Assembly (NCBI RefSeq): GCF_003710105.1
Contig: NZ_CP033325.1
Coordinates: 2,728,001-2,792,000 of the forward strand
Source of the DNA: Georgenia faecalis
Lineage (GTDB): Bacteria > Actinomycetota > Actinomycetes > Actinomycetales > Actinomycetaceae
DNA: 64,000 nt
Direction of reading: 5' to 3'
Shown here: positions 8,930 to 15,783 of the stretch, piece by piece
Numbering within the stretch: the stretch's first letter is position 1
How the letters are laid out: every line of letters starts with the position of its first letter
Program-made: the position numbers and the translations under genes
Notes under the pieces: generated by a model
Told to the model about the DNA's origin: nothing
Databases searched by the model: none
Seen by the model: the letters and a program-made list of their open reading frames with translations, nothing else

Positions 8930-9799
8930 GTGAGCGCCGCCCCGACCCACGCCGTCCCGACCCATCTCGTGCTGTCGCTGTCGTGCCCCGACCGGCCCGG
9001 CATCGTCAGCGCCGTCGCCGGCCTGCTCGCCGAGCTCGGCGGCAACATCACCGAGTCGCAGCAGTTCGGCGACCCGTCCACGGGCCTGTTCTTCATGCGC
9101 GTGCAGGTCGAGGTCACCGCCGCGCCCGAGGCGCTCGAGGCCGCGCTGCGCCCGCTCGCCGAGTCGTTCTCCATGCGTTACCACCTCGACGTCGTGGGCC
9201 GGCCGCTGCGCACCCTCGTCCTCGTCTCCACCGCGGCCCACTGCCTCAACGACCTCGCGTTCCGCCAGCGCAGCGAGCGGCTGCCCATCGACGTCGTCGG
9301 CGTCGTCTCCAACCACACGGTGCTGGCGCCCATGGCCGAGTTCTACGGGTACGACTTCCAGCACATCCCCGTGACGAAGGCGACCAAGGCCGACGCCGAG
9401 GCGCAGCTGCTCGCCCTCGTCCGCGAGCGCGACGTCGAGCTCGTGGTCCTCGCCCGCTACATGCAGATCCTCTCCGACGACCTGTGCCGGGAGCTCGCCG
9501 GCAACGTCATCAACATCCACCACTCGTTCCTGCCCAGCTTCAAGGGTGCCCGCCCGTACGCCCAGGCCCACGACCGCGGCGTCAAGCTCATCGGCGCGAC
9601 CGCCCACTACGTCACCGCCGACCTCGACGAGGGCCCGATCATCGAGCAGGACGTCGAGCGCGTCGACCACGGCGACGACGTCGCCGAGATGGTCGCCCTC
9701 GGCGAGGACGTCGAGCGCCGCGTCCTCGCCCGGGCGGTGCGCTGGCACGCCGAGCACCGCGTCCTCCTCGACGGGACGCGGACGGTCGTCTTCCGCTGA
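8930..9799 (+). CDS. purU: Formyltetrahydrofolate deformylase
   Basis: A 289-residue enzyme that hydrolyses 10-formyl-THF to formate and THF, balancing the one-carbon pool. It has an N-terminal ACT domain (HLVLSLSCPDRPGIVSAVAG, residues ~10-85) and a C-terminal formyltransferase-like domain with VVLARYMQIL, NIHHSFLPSFKGARPY and TAHYVT.DLDEGPII. The ACT domain suggests control by glycine or methionine, as in E. coli PurU. The GTG start sits 7 bases after a TAGCCT hexamer (8917-8922), suggesting a leaderless transcript. It is divergent from the GNAT gene and monocistronic. Confidence 0.95.
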   Translation: MSAAPTHAVPTHLVLSLSCPDRPGIVSAVAGLLAELGGNITESQQFGDPSTGLFFMRVQVEVTAAPEALEAALRPLAESFSMRYHLDVVGRPLRTLVLVSTAAHCLNDLAFRQRSERLPIDVVGVVSNHTVLAPMAEFYGYDFQHIPVTKATKADAEAQLLALVRERDVELVVLARYMQILSDDLCRELAGNVINIHHSFLPSFKGARPYAQAHDRGVKLIGATAHYVTADLDEGPIIEQDVERVDHGDDVAEMVALGEDVERRVLARAVRWHAEHRVLLDGTRTVVFR

Positions 9800-9820
9800 C
9801 CGGGCCCTGCCGGGGCTGAC

Positions 9821-9860
9821 GCCCGGACCCGCGCGTGAGTGCCCGGACCCGCGCGTGAGT
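9821..9860. repeat. Perfect 20-bp tandem duplication
   Basis: The 20-mer starting GCCCGGACCC and ending GCGCGTGAGT occurs twice in a row just downstream of purU. It is non-coding and its origin is unknown. Confidence 0.95.
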
Positions 9861-10078
9861 GCCCTGCCAGGCGGGTGGGCCGCCCCTCCCCGAGCCGCCG
9901 GTCCCCCACGGCGACGACGGGGCCGCCGCGTCGCACGCCCGGGCCGCACCGCTGCGGCCCTGACGGATGACGCCCGGGCCACGGCCAGGCCGCCTGCGGT
10001 CGGCCCGACGCCGCGTCCCGCGCGACCTGGCCGAAGGTCGAGCGCTTCGTCCCCGCCGCCGGGCGTTTCTCCAGGACC

Positions 10079-10116
10079 TTGACAAGACCTTCGGTCCATG
10101 GGAGTTAATTAACCCC
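10079..10116 (+). promoter_or_regulatory. Promoter and candidate ROK operator
   Basis: A consensus -35 box TTGACA (10079-10084) is followed after 18-20 bases by a perfect AT-rich palindrome GTTAATTAAC (10104-10113), extendable to GGAGTTAATTAACCCC with one mismatch. The palindrome covers the place where the -10 box must lie. It is the only AT-rich dyad nearby and is a likely autoregulatory site of the ROK repressor. The binding protein is inferred from position only. Confidence 0.6.
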
Positions 10117-10139
10117 ACAAGCGAATGAAAGGGGTGGCG

Positions 10140-11348
10140 ATGAGCGACCTTGTGGCACCCCGGGGCGCGAGCCGGCTGCGTGAGCGGAACCGTGAGGACC
10201 TCCTCCACCTGTTGCGCACGCGCGGCCCCCTCTCCCGAGCCGAGATGGCCCGCGCCCTCGCCGTCTCCCCCACCACCGCCTCGAGCCTCGTCGCCGAGCT
10301 GGTGGCGGCCGGGCTCGTCACCGAGGCCGACAGCGCCGACCGCCCGCCGCGACGCGGCCGGCCCGCCCAGGTCGTCCGCCTGACCACGGCGCCGGGCTAC
10401 CTCGCCGGGGTCGACGTCGGTCGCACGCACGCCCGGGTCGCCGTCACGGACCGGGACCAGCAGGTCCTCGCCGAGCGCAACGTCCACCTCCCGGTGGGGC
10501 ACGACCGGGAGGCGACCACCGCCCTCGTCCTCGACGTCCTCGACGAGCTGCTCACCGGCCTGGGCGCCGGTCGGGGCGACCTCACCGCGCTGGGCATCGG
10601 GCTGCCCGGGCCCCTCGAGTCCGCCACCGAGCTCATCGGGGTCGGCGCGATCCTGCCCGAGTGGGTGGGCTTCGACGTCGCCGGGGTGCTGCGGGCCGAG
10701 CTCGGTGTCCCCGTCGGCATCGACAACGACGCCAACCTCGGCATGCTCGCGGAGGCCCGGCACGGGGCGGCCCGCGGGGCCTCCCACGCCATCTACATCA
10801 AGGTCTCCACCGGGCTGGGCGCCGGCATGCTGCTGGGCGGGGAGCTCCACCGGGGCGCGGGCGGGAGCGCCGGTGAGCTCGGCCACACCCCCCTCGACCT
10901 CGACGGCATGGTCTGCCGCTGCGGGTCGCGGGGGTGCCTCGAGACGGTCGCCTCGGTCCGGGCCGTCCTCGCCATGCTGCGGCCCACGCTCGGCGCCGAC
11001 CTCACCCTCGAGGACGTGCTCCGGCTGGCCGCCGACGGCAACCGCGCGTGCGAGCGCGCCATCGAGGACGTCGGGCGTGGCATCGGTCGTGGGGTCGCGG
11101 TCCTGGCCAACATCCTCGACCCCGAGGTCGTCCTCATCGGTGGGCCCCTGGCGGCCGCGGGAGAACCCCTGCTCGACGCCGTCCGGGAGAGCGTGCGCCG
11201 CACGTGCATCCCCTCGGTCAGCTCCCGCGTGCGGGTGGAGCGCTCCGCGCTGGGGGACCGCGCGGAGGTCCTCGGTGCCGTCGCGGTGGCCGCCGACGTG
11301 GCGTCCACCGCCGGGCTCGACGGCGGCGCCCGTTCGACCACCAGGTGA
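10140..11348 (+). CDS. ROK family transcriptional regulator
   Basis: A 402-residue NagC/XylR-type ROK repressor. The N-terminal winged HTH (NREDLLHLLRTRGPLSRAEM, then ALAVSPTTASSLVAELVAAG, residues ~15-65) is followed by a sugar-kinase-like domain with GVDVGRTHARVAV, LGIGLPGPLE, IDNDANLG and the ROK zinc motif CRCGSRGCLE (~residue 260). ROK repressors release DNA upon binding a sugar or its phosphate. The ATG at 10140 has the ribosome site AAAGGGG; an ATG five codons earlier is possible. It precedes the sugar ABC importer in the same direction and most likely controls it, with the palindrome at 10104-10113 as a candidate operator. The inducer is unknown. Confidence 0.92.
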   Translation: MSDLVAPRGASRLRERNREDLLHLLRTRGPLSRAEMARALAVSPTTASSLVAELVAAGLVTEADSADRPPRRGRPAQVVRLTTAPGYLAGVDVGRTHARVAVTDRDQQVLAERNVHLPVGHDREATTALVLDVLDELLTGLGAGRGDLTALGIGLPGPLESATELIGVGAILPEWVGFDVAGVLRAELGVPVGIDNDANLGMLAEARHGAARGASHAIYIKVSTGLGAGMLLGGELHRGAGGSAGELGHTPLDLDGMVCRCGSRGCLETVASVRAVLAMLRPTLGADLTLEDVLRLAADGNRACERAIEDVGRGIGRGVAVLANILDPEVVLIGGPLAAAGEPLLDAVRESVRRTCIPSVSSRVRVERSALGDRAEVLGAVAVAADVASTAGLDGGARSTTR

Positions 11349-11402
11349 GCAGCATCACCACGGGCAGCCGCTGGCGGTAGGCTCTGCGCGGTCCTGAGCG
11401 AT

Positions 11403-11434
11403 GTGCCCCGCGAGAGCGGGGTCTCCGCGGGCAC
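11403..11434 (+). terminator. Hairpin after the ROK gene
   Basis: GTGCCCCGCG and CGCGGGCAC form a stem, with an alternative inner CCCCGC/GCGGGG pairing. No T-run follows, so termination strength is uncertain. Confidence 0.45.
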
Positions 11435-11482
11435 AGGACCCCGACCTGTTGGTCACAAACTGATGTCGGTTTCCTCCAGTAG

Positions 11483-11513
11483 TTGACGTGATGGGTACGT
11501 CATGGGAGAGACT
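11483..11513 (+). promoter_or_regulatory. Promoter with inverted repeat upstream of the ABC importer
   Basis: TTGACG (11483-11488) could act as -35 with GAGACT (11508-11513) as a weak -10. The -35 overlaps an inverted repeat TGACGT-7-ACGTCA (11484-11502), which may be an operator. A second small dyad, CCGGTA-4-TACCGG (11529-11544), lies in the leader. Neither resembles the AT-rich palindrome in front of the ROK gene. Confidence 0.4.
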
Positions 11514-11608
11514 GGCGCCTAGCCCGGACCGGTACCCCTACCGGAACGGGATGAGGCCGCGGCGCGGCGCCTCGGCCCGGAGACGACGGAGTTTCTTAAG
11601 GAGTAGGA

Positions 11609-12904
11609 ATGCGACGTACGACTATGGTGGCCGCGCTCGCAGCGGCCAGCCTCACCCTGGCCGCCTGTGGCGGTAACTCGGGTGGCTCGAACGCGACGAA
11701 CGACGACGCGACCGGCGGCGGCGACGAGGCCGCCGGCGGCGACAGCGGAGAGGTCGAGGTCTTCACCTGGTGGGCCGCCGGCTCCGAGAAGCTCGGTCTC
11801 GACGCCATGGTCGAGGTGTTCAACACCCAGCACCCGGACATCGAGTTCGTCAACGGCGCCGTCGCCGGTGGCGCCGGCTCGGCGGCCAAGGACCTCCTGC
11901 AGTCGCGCCTCCAGGCGAACGACCCGCCGGACACGTTCCAGGGCCACGCCGGTGCGGAGCTCAAGGACTACATCGACGCCGGGCAGCTCGAGGACGTCTC
12001 GGACCTCTACGAGGAGTTCGGCCTCACCGAGGTCTTCCCGCAGGACCTCATCGACCTGCTCACCGTGGACGACGCCATCTACTCGGTGCCCTCCAACATC
12101 CACCGCTCCAACGTGGTGTGGGCCAACCCGACCGTCCTCGAGGAGGCCGGGATCGACCCCACGGCCGTCCCCGCGTCGATCGACGAGTGGATCACCGACC
12201 TCGAGGCCGTCCAGGAGGCGGGGGGCACCCCGCTGTCCGTCGCGACGACGTGGACCCAGGTCCACCTCCTCGAGACCGTCCTCATGGCCGAGCTCGGCGC
12301 CGAGGCCTACACCGGCCTCTGGGACGGGTCGACCGACTGGGAGGGCGCTGAGGTCACGGGCGCGCTCGAGACCTTCGAGCAGCTCATGAGCTTCACCAAC
12401 ACCGACCGCGACGGGCTCGACTGGCCCGAGGCCACCCAGATGGTCATCGACGGCAGCGCGGCCTACAACATCATGGGTGACTGGGCCGTCGCCGCGTTCG
12501 AGGAGCAGGGCGTGGAGGACTACGTCCACTTCCCGGTCCCCGGCACGGACGGCGTCTTCGGCTTCCTCGCCGACTCCTTCACCCTGCCCGTCGGCTCCCC
12601 CAACCCGGACGGCGCCCGCGCGTGGCTCGAGACGGTCGGGTCCCTCGAGGGCCAGGTCGCGTTCAACCAGGCCAAGGGCTCCATCCCGGCCCGTACGGAC
12701 GCCGACGCCTCGGAGTTCTCCGAGTACCAGCAGACGGCGATCGAGTCGTACGGCCAGGACACCATCGTCCCGTCCGTCGCCCACGGCGCCGCGAGCTCCG
12801 TCGCCGTCCTCAACGGCATCTCCGACGCCACGAGCAAGTTCACCACCGGTGGGTCGGACCTCGCCACCTTCCAGAGCGAGCTGGTGGCCGCGGTCGCGGG
12901 CTGA
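11609..12904 (+). CDS. ABC sugar transporter substrate-binding lipoprotein
   Basis: A 431-residue extracellular solute-binding protein of family 1 (COG1653). It has a lipoprotein signal: MRRTTM, a hydrophobic core and the lipobox LAAC with Cys at ~20, followed by a Gly/Asn/Asp-rich linker. The mature part (EVFTWWAAGSEK, FVNGAVAGGAGSAAKD, FQGHAGAELKDY, WTQVHLLETVLMAELG) resembles glucose/galactose-type binding proteins, so a monosaccharide or short oligosaccharide ligand is likely. A strong ribosome site (AAGGAGTAGG) precedes the ATG. It is followed by two permease genes but no ATPase gene, so a shared MsiK-like ATPase encoded elsewhere must drive transport. Confidence 0.93.
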   Translation: MRRTTMVAALAAASLTLAACGGNSGGSNATNDDATGGGDEAAGGDSGEVEVFTWWAAGSEKLGLDAMVEVFNTQHPDIEFVNGAVAGGAGSAAKDLLQSRLQANDPPDTFQGHAGAELKDYIDAGQLEDVSDLYEEFGLTEVFPQDLIDLLTVDDAIYSVPSNIHRSNVVWANPTVLEEAGIDPTAVPASIDEWITDLEAVQEAGGTPLSVATTWTQVHLLETVLMAELGAEAYTGLWDGSTDWEGAEVTGALETFEQLMSFTNTDRDGLDWPEATQMVIDGSAAYNIMGDWAVAAFEEQGVEDYVHFPVPGTDGVFGFLADSFTLPVGSPNPDGARAWLETVGSLEGQVAFNQAKGSIPARTDADASEFSEYQQTAIESYGQDTIVPSVAHGAASSVAVLNGISDATSKFTTGGSDLATFQSELVAAVAG

Positions 12905-13006
12905 GCCCTACACCGTTGAACCCAGGAGCGTGACGTGCGGGCCGGACACCCCAGTCCGGCCCGCACGGGCGCGTCCACCCGCTCACCGTCTCTCGGAGGT
13001 GTCCCG

Positions 13007-13909
13007 ATGACCCGAACCATCCGCAGGTGGGGCCCGCCGGTCCTGCTCCTTACTCCCTCCATCATCCTCATCGCGGTCTTCGTCTACGGGTTGATCGGTA
13101 TCAACTTCCAGACGTCGCTGACCGACTCCCACACCGCGCCCCAGGCCACCGGCCAGGCGCCCACCGCTTTCGTCGGGCTCGAGAACTACTTCGCCCTGCT
13201 CGGTGACGACGCGTTCCAGCACTCGCTGAAGAACCTCGTCCTCTACACCGTCGTCTTCCTCGTCGGCACCATGGTCCTCGGCTTCGTCTGGGCCTGGCTG
13301 CTCGACAAGCCCATCAAGGGCGAGGGGATCTTCCGCTCGGTGTACCTCTTCCCCATGGCCGTCTCCTTCGTGGCCTCCGGCGTCGTGTGGCGCTGGCTGC
13401 TCAACTCCAACGAGGGCGAGAACGCGAGCGGCCTCAACCGGCTGTTCCAGATCATCGGCCTGGACTTCCTCCAGAACCCCTGGTGGAACAACGTCACATG
13501 GGGCATCGCGGCCATCGCCCTGCCCGCCATCTGGCAGCTCTCGGGCTACGTCATGGCGCTCTTCCTCGCCGGCTTCCGCGGCATCCCGGAGGAGCTGCGC
13601 GAGGCGGGGCGGGTCGACGGCGCCTCAGAGTGGAAGCTCTACCGGCACGTGCTCTTCCCGCAGCTGTCCCCCGTGGCGCTCAGTGCCCTCGTCATCGTCG
13701 GGCACATGTCGCTCAAGGCGTTCGACCTCATCATGTCGATCTCCAAGCCCGCGAACTACCAGACCAAGGTTCCGGCGATCGACATGTACCTGTACAAGTC
13801 GAGCTTCGACTATGCGAACTCGGCGGCGGTCGGCTCGATCCTGCTGATCATCGTCGCCGCCGTCATCATCCCGTACCTCGTCCACAACGCACGGGCGGAG
13901 AGGCGCTGA
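13007..13909 (+). CDS. ABC sugar transporter permease (MalF type)
   Basis: A 300-residue inner-membrane permease with about six transmembrane segments, the first at residues ~8-30. The coupling helix that contacts the ATPase is the EAA motif EELREAGRVDGASEWKLYRH (~residues 195-214). The start ATG at 13007 has a near-perfect GGAGGTG ribosome site; an in-frame ATG 24 codons upstream gives a poorly conserved extension and was rejected. It is the middle gene of the importer operon, one base before the second permease. Confidence 0.93.
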   Translation: MTRTIRRWGPPVLLLTPSIILIAVFVYGLIGINFQTSLTDSHTAPQATGQAPTAFVGLENYFALLGDDAFQHSLKNLVLYTVVFLVGTMVLGFVWAWLLDKPIKGEGIFRSVYLFPMAVSFVASGVVWRWLLNSNEGENASGLNRLFQIIGLDFLQNPWWNNVTWGIAAIALPAIWQLSGYVMALFLAGFRGIPEELREAGRVDGASEWKLYRHVLFPQLSPVALSALVIVGHMSLKAFDLIMSISKPANYQTKVPAIDMYLYKSSFDYANSAAVGSILLIIVAAVIIPYLVHNARAERR

Positions 13910-13910
13910 C

Positions 13911-14828
13911 ATGACCACTACTTCCGCACCCGCTCCCCCGATCCCGCCGCTCCACGCCGGCGAGGGCGGCGCCGGCCCGCTCCCCTCGGCCCGGACCCGC
14001 CCCACGGGCGGCTTCACGGTCGGGCGCACGCTGCGCTACGCCGCGCTGCTCTTCTTCCTGCTCATCGTCCTCGTGCCGGTGTACGTCCTCTTCGTCACGA
14101 GCTTCAAGGGGGCGGGCGACGCCTCGCCCACCCGCGCCTGGGCGCTGCCGACGACGTGGACCACGGACAACTGGGTCGCGGCCTGGGACGCCCTGGCCCC
14201 GGCGCTGTGGCGGACCCTGCAGATGGTCATCCCGGCCTCGATCATCGCCGCGGTCCTCGGGTCGATGAACGGCTTCGTCCTGTCCCGGTGGTCGTTCCGC
14301 GGAGCGAACATCGTCTTCACGGTGATCCTCTTCGGGATGTTCATCCCGTACCAGGCCGTGATGATCCCGCTCCTGCAGCTCATGCTGGGCCTCAACATCC
14401 CGACCGGCGTGCCGTCACTGATCCTCGTGCACGTCATCTACGGCATCCCGATCACGACGCTGATCTTCCGGAACTACTACCAGTCGATCCCCCACGAGCT
14501 CATCGAGGCGGCGCGGGTCGACGGCGCGGGCATGCTCCGCACGTACTTCTCGGTGATCCTGCCCGTGTCGGCGCCCGGTTTCGTCGTCGTCCTCATCTGG
14601 CAGTTCACCTCGGCGTGGAACGACTTCCTCTTCGCGGTGTTCTTCTCCTCCAGCCAGAACGGCCCGGTGACGCTCGCGCTCAACAACCTCGCGAACGGCG
14701 CCCTGCTGCAGAACTACGGCGTGTCGATGGCCGGGGCGCTCTTCGCCTCGCTGCCGACGCTGGTGGTCTACATCCTGCTGGGCAAGTACTTCATCGGCGG
14801 TCTGATGTCGGGCTCCGTCAAGGGCTGA
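13911..14828 (+). CDS. ABC sugar transporter permease (MalG type)
   Basis: A 305-residue permease pairing with the previous one. After a ~40-residue Pro/Ala-rich cytoplasmic N-terminus come about six transmembrane segments. The EAA coupling motif is HELIEAARVDGAGMLRTYF (~residues 190-208), preceded by IPITTLIFRNYYQSI. The C-terminus YILLGKYFIGGLMSGSVKG is typical of MalG-type carbohydrate permeases. The start overlaps nothing but follows the previous stop by one base, so the two are coupled. A strong terminator (14843-14880) ends the operon, confirming that no ATPase gene follows. Confidence 0.94.
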   Translation: MTTTSAPAPPIPPLHAGEGGAGPLPSARTRPTGGFTVGRTLRYAALLFFLLIVLVPVYVLFVTSFKGAGDASPTRAWALPTTWTTDNWVAAWDALAPALWRTLQMVIPASIIAAVLGSMNGFVLSRWSFRGANIVFTVILFGMFIPYQAVMIPLLQLMLGLNIPTGVPSLILVHVIYGIPITTLIFRNYYQSIPHELIEAARVDGAGMLRTYFSVILPVSAPGFVVVLIWQFTSAWNDFLFAVFFSSSQNGPVTLALNNLANGALLQNYGVSMAGALFASLPTLVVYILLGKYFIGGLMSGSVKG

Positions 14829-14842
14829 CCCGCACCCACCCC

Positions 14843-14880
14843 CGCAGGGGGCGTCCCGCGCACCGCGGGGCGCCCCTGCG
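14843..14880 (+). terminator. Terminator of the sugar importer operon
   Basis: A long GC hairpin: CGCAGGGG pairs with CCCCTGCG on the outside and CCCGCG with CGCGGG on the inside, starting 14 bases after the last permease stop. No T-run is present, as is common in this GC range. Confidence 0.7.
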
Positions 14881-14988
14881 TCGTCTCCGCACCCCTCCGC
14901 TGCGGATGGCCGCGTGCTCCACCGGCGATCGCGGGTCGCCTCGCCTCCGGCCACCGCCCCCAGCCCCGGCCCCGGCCCCCGCACACTG

Positions 14989-15100
14989 CCTGCTCCCCCT
15001 CCGGCCACGGCCATCCCCCGATACCCCGCTAACGGGTGAGATTGCTGTGCCTATACCGCTGCAATGTCACCCACAGCGGCCAGACCTGGCGACCAGGGCG
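14989..15100 (+). repeat. Intergenic repeat copy 1
   Basis: First copy of a ~110-bp element. It shares with the others the core GGGTGAGATTGCTGTGCCTA (here 15034-15053), followed after about 15 bases by ATGTCACCC. GGGTGA-g-AT and AT-g-TCACCC form an imperfect dyad around a 20-base loop, and CCGCTG/CAGCGG form a second one. Confidence 0.85.
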
Positions 15101-15134
15101 ACCTGACGCCCGGGCGGCAGCGGCCCCCTCACCG

Positions 15135-15247
15135 CCTGCTCCCCGTCCAGCCACGGCCATCCCCCCGATTCCCCGCTAACGGGTGAGATTGCTGTGCCTA
15201 TACCGCTGGGATGTCACCCAGAGCGGCCGGATCCGGCGACCAGGACG
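15135..15247 (+). repeat. Intergenic repeat copy 2
   Basis: Second copy, nearly identical to the first over about 110 bp, from CCTGCTCCCC to GCGACCAGG. The core is at 15181-15200 and the ATGTCACCC arm at 15211-15219. Differences are scattered single bases, so the copies have drifted apart. Confidence 0.85.
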
Positions 15248-15398
15248 GCTTGGGGCAGACCCCGACCACGGGGCGGCCCGACCGGCGCCCTCGGCGGTAG
15301 CCGCTCTCGGGCCACGCCGACGGGTTATCTGCGCAGCCCGCCCCTGGCGCGCCACTCCCGCGCCTCGGCCGGCCTATCGGTCGCCGCGCGGCGCACTG

Positions 15399-15506
15399 CC
15401 CCCTTCCGCTCCAGCACACGGCCATCCCACCCGATTGCTCACTATCGGGTGAGATTGCTGTGCCTATAGCGCTGGGATGTCACCCATAGCGGCCAGACGG
15501 GGCGGC
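15399..15506 (+). repeat. Intergenic repeat copy 3
   Basis: Third, more diverged copy. The core GGGTGAGATTGCTGTGCCTA is unchanged (15447-15466) and the arm ATGTCACCC is kept, but the flank carries a new small dyad CCGAT-8-ATCGG (15431-15448). Confidence 0.8.
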
Positions 15507-15727
15507 TGGGGCCCGCAGACGCGGCGATGTGGCCGGCGGACGGGGGCGACGCGGGGCCGGCAGACGTGGGCCAGCCAGACGGGGCGGCGTGGCAGGCAGC
15601 CGGGGCGCGGCGGGGCGGCGGCTCCAGCGTTTCTGCACGATCACCAACGCGGGAGGGGCTGCATGATCAGCAGAGGGGATGACAGAGGCGGGCGCCGCCC
15701 GCGACTCGCGCGGGCGGGAACGACGGC

Positions 15728-15765
15728 GGCCGCCGCCCCGTCACGCGTGTGACAGGACGGCGGCC
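15728..15765 (-). terminator. Probable terminator after the amylase-pullulanase gene
   Basis: GGCCGCCG and CGGCGGCC form an outer stem and GTCAC/GTGAC an inner hairpin, 19 bases beyond the stop of the minus-strand gene. GC-rich, no T-run. Confidence 0.5.
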
Positions 15766-15783
15766 GACGGCGGCTGCGCGGGA

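Larger units (their letters stand above)
9800..10139. other. Gene-free interval between purU and the ROK regulator
   Basis: About 340 bases with no credible gene. It holds a perfect 20-bp tandem duplication (9821-9860), GC-rich sequence without a clear hairpin terminator for purU, and at its right end the promoter/operator region of the ROK gene (TTGACA at 10079 and a palindrome at 10104-10113). Confidence 0.7.
14881..15727. other. Gene-free interval with three diverged repeats
   Basis: About 850 bases without a convincing gene on either strand. Open frames here are short and have no ribosome site or family resemblance. The interval contains three copies of a ~110-bp repeat (14989-15100, 15135-15247, 15399-15506), then purine-rich low-complexity sequence (15520-15620). 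Two similar short elements CTGCAYGATCA occur at about 15635 and 15660. Confidence 0.7.

Noticed and set aside
14989-15506. CRISPR array
   Set aside because: Only three units of ~110 bp with unequal spacing (147 and 266 bases) and diverged flanks; no cas genes.
15183-15752. Several 75-91-codon open frames in the gene-free stretch
   Set aside because: They start within the repeats, lack ribosome sites and have no family resemblance.
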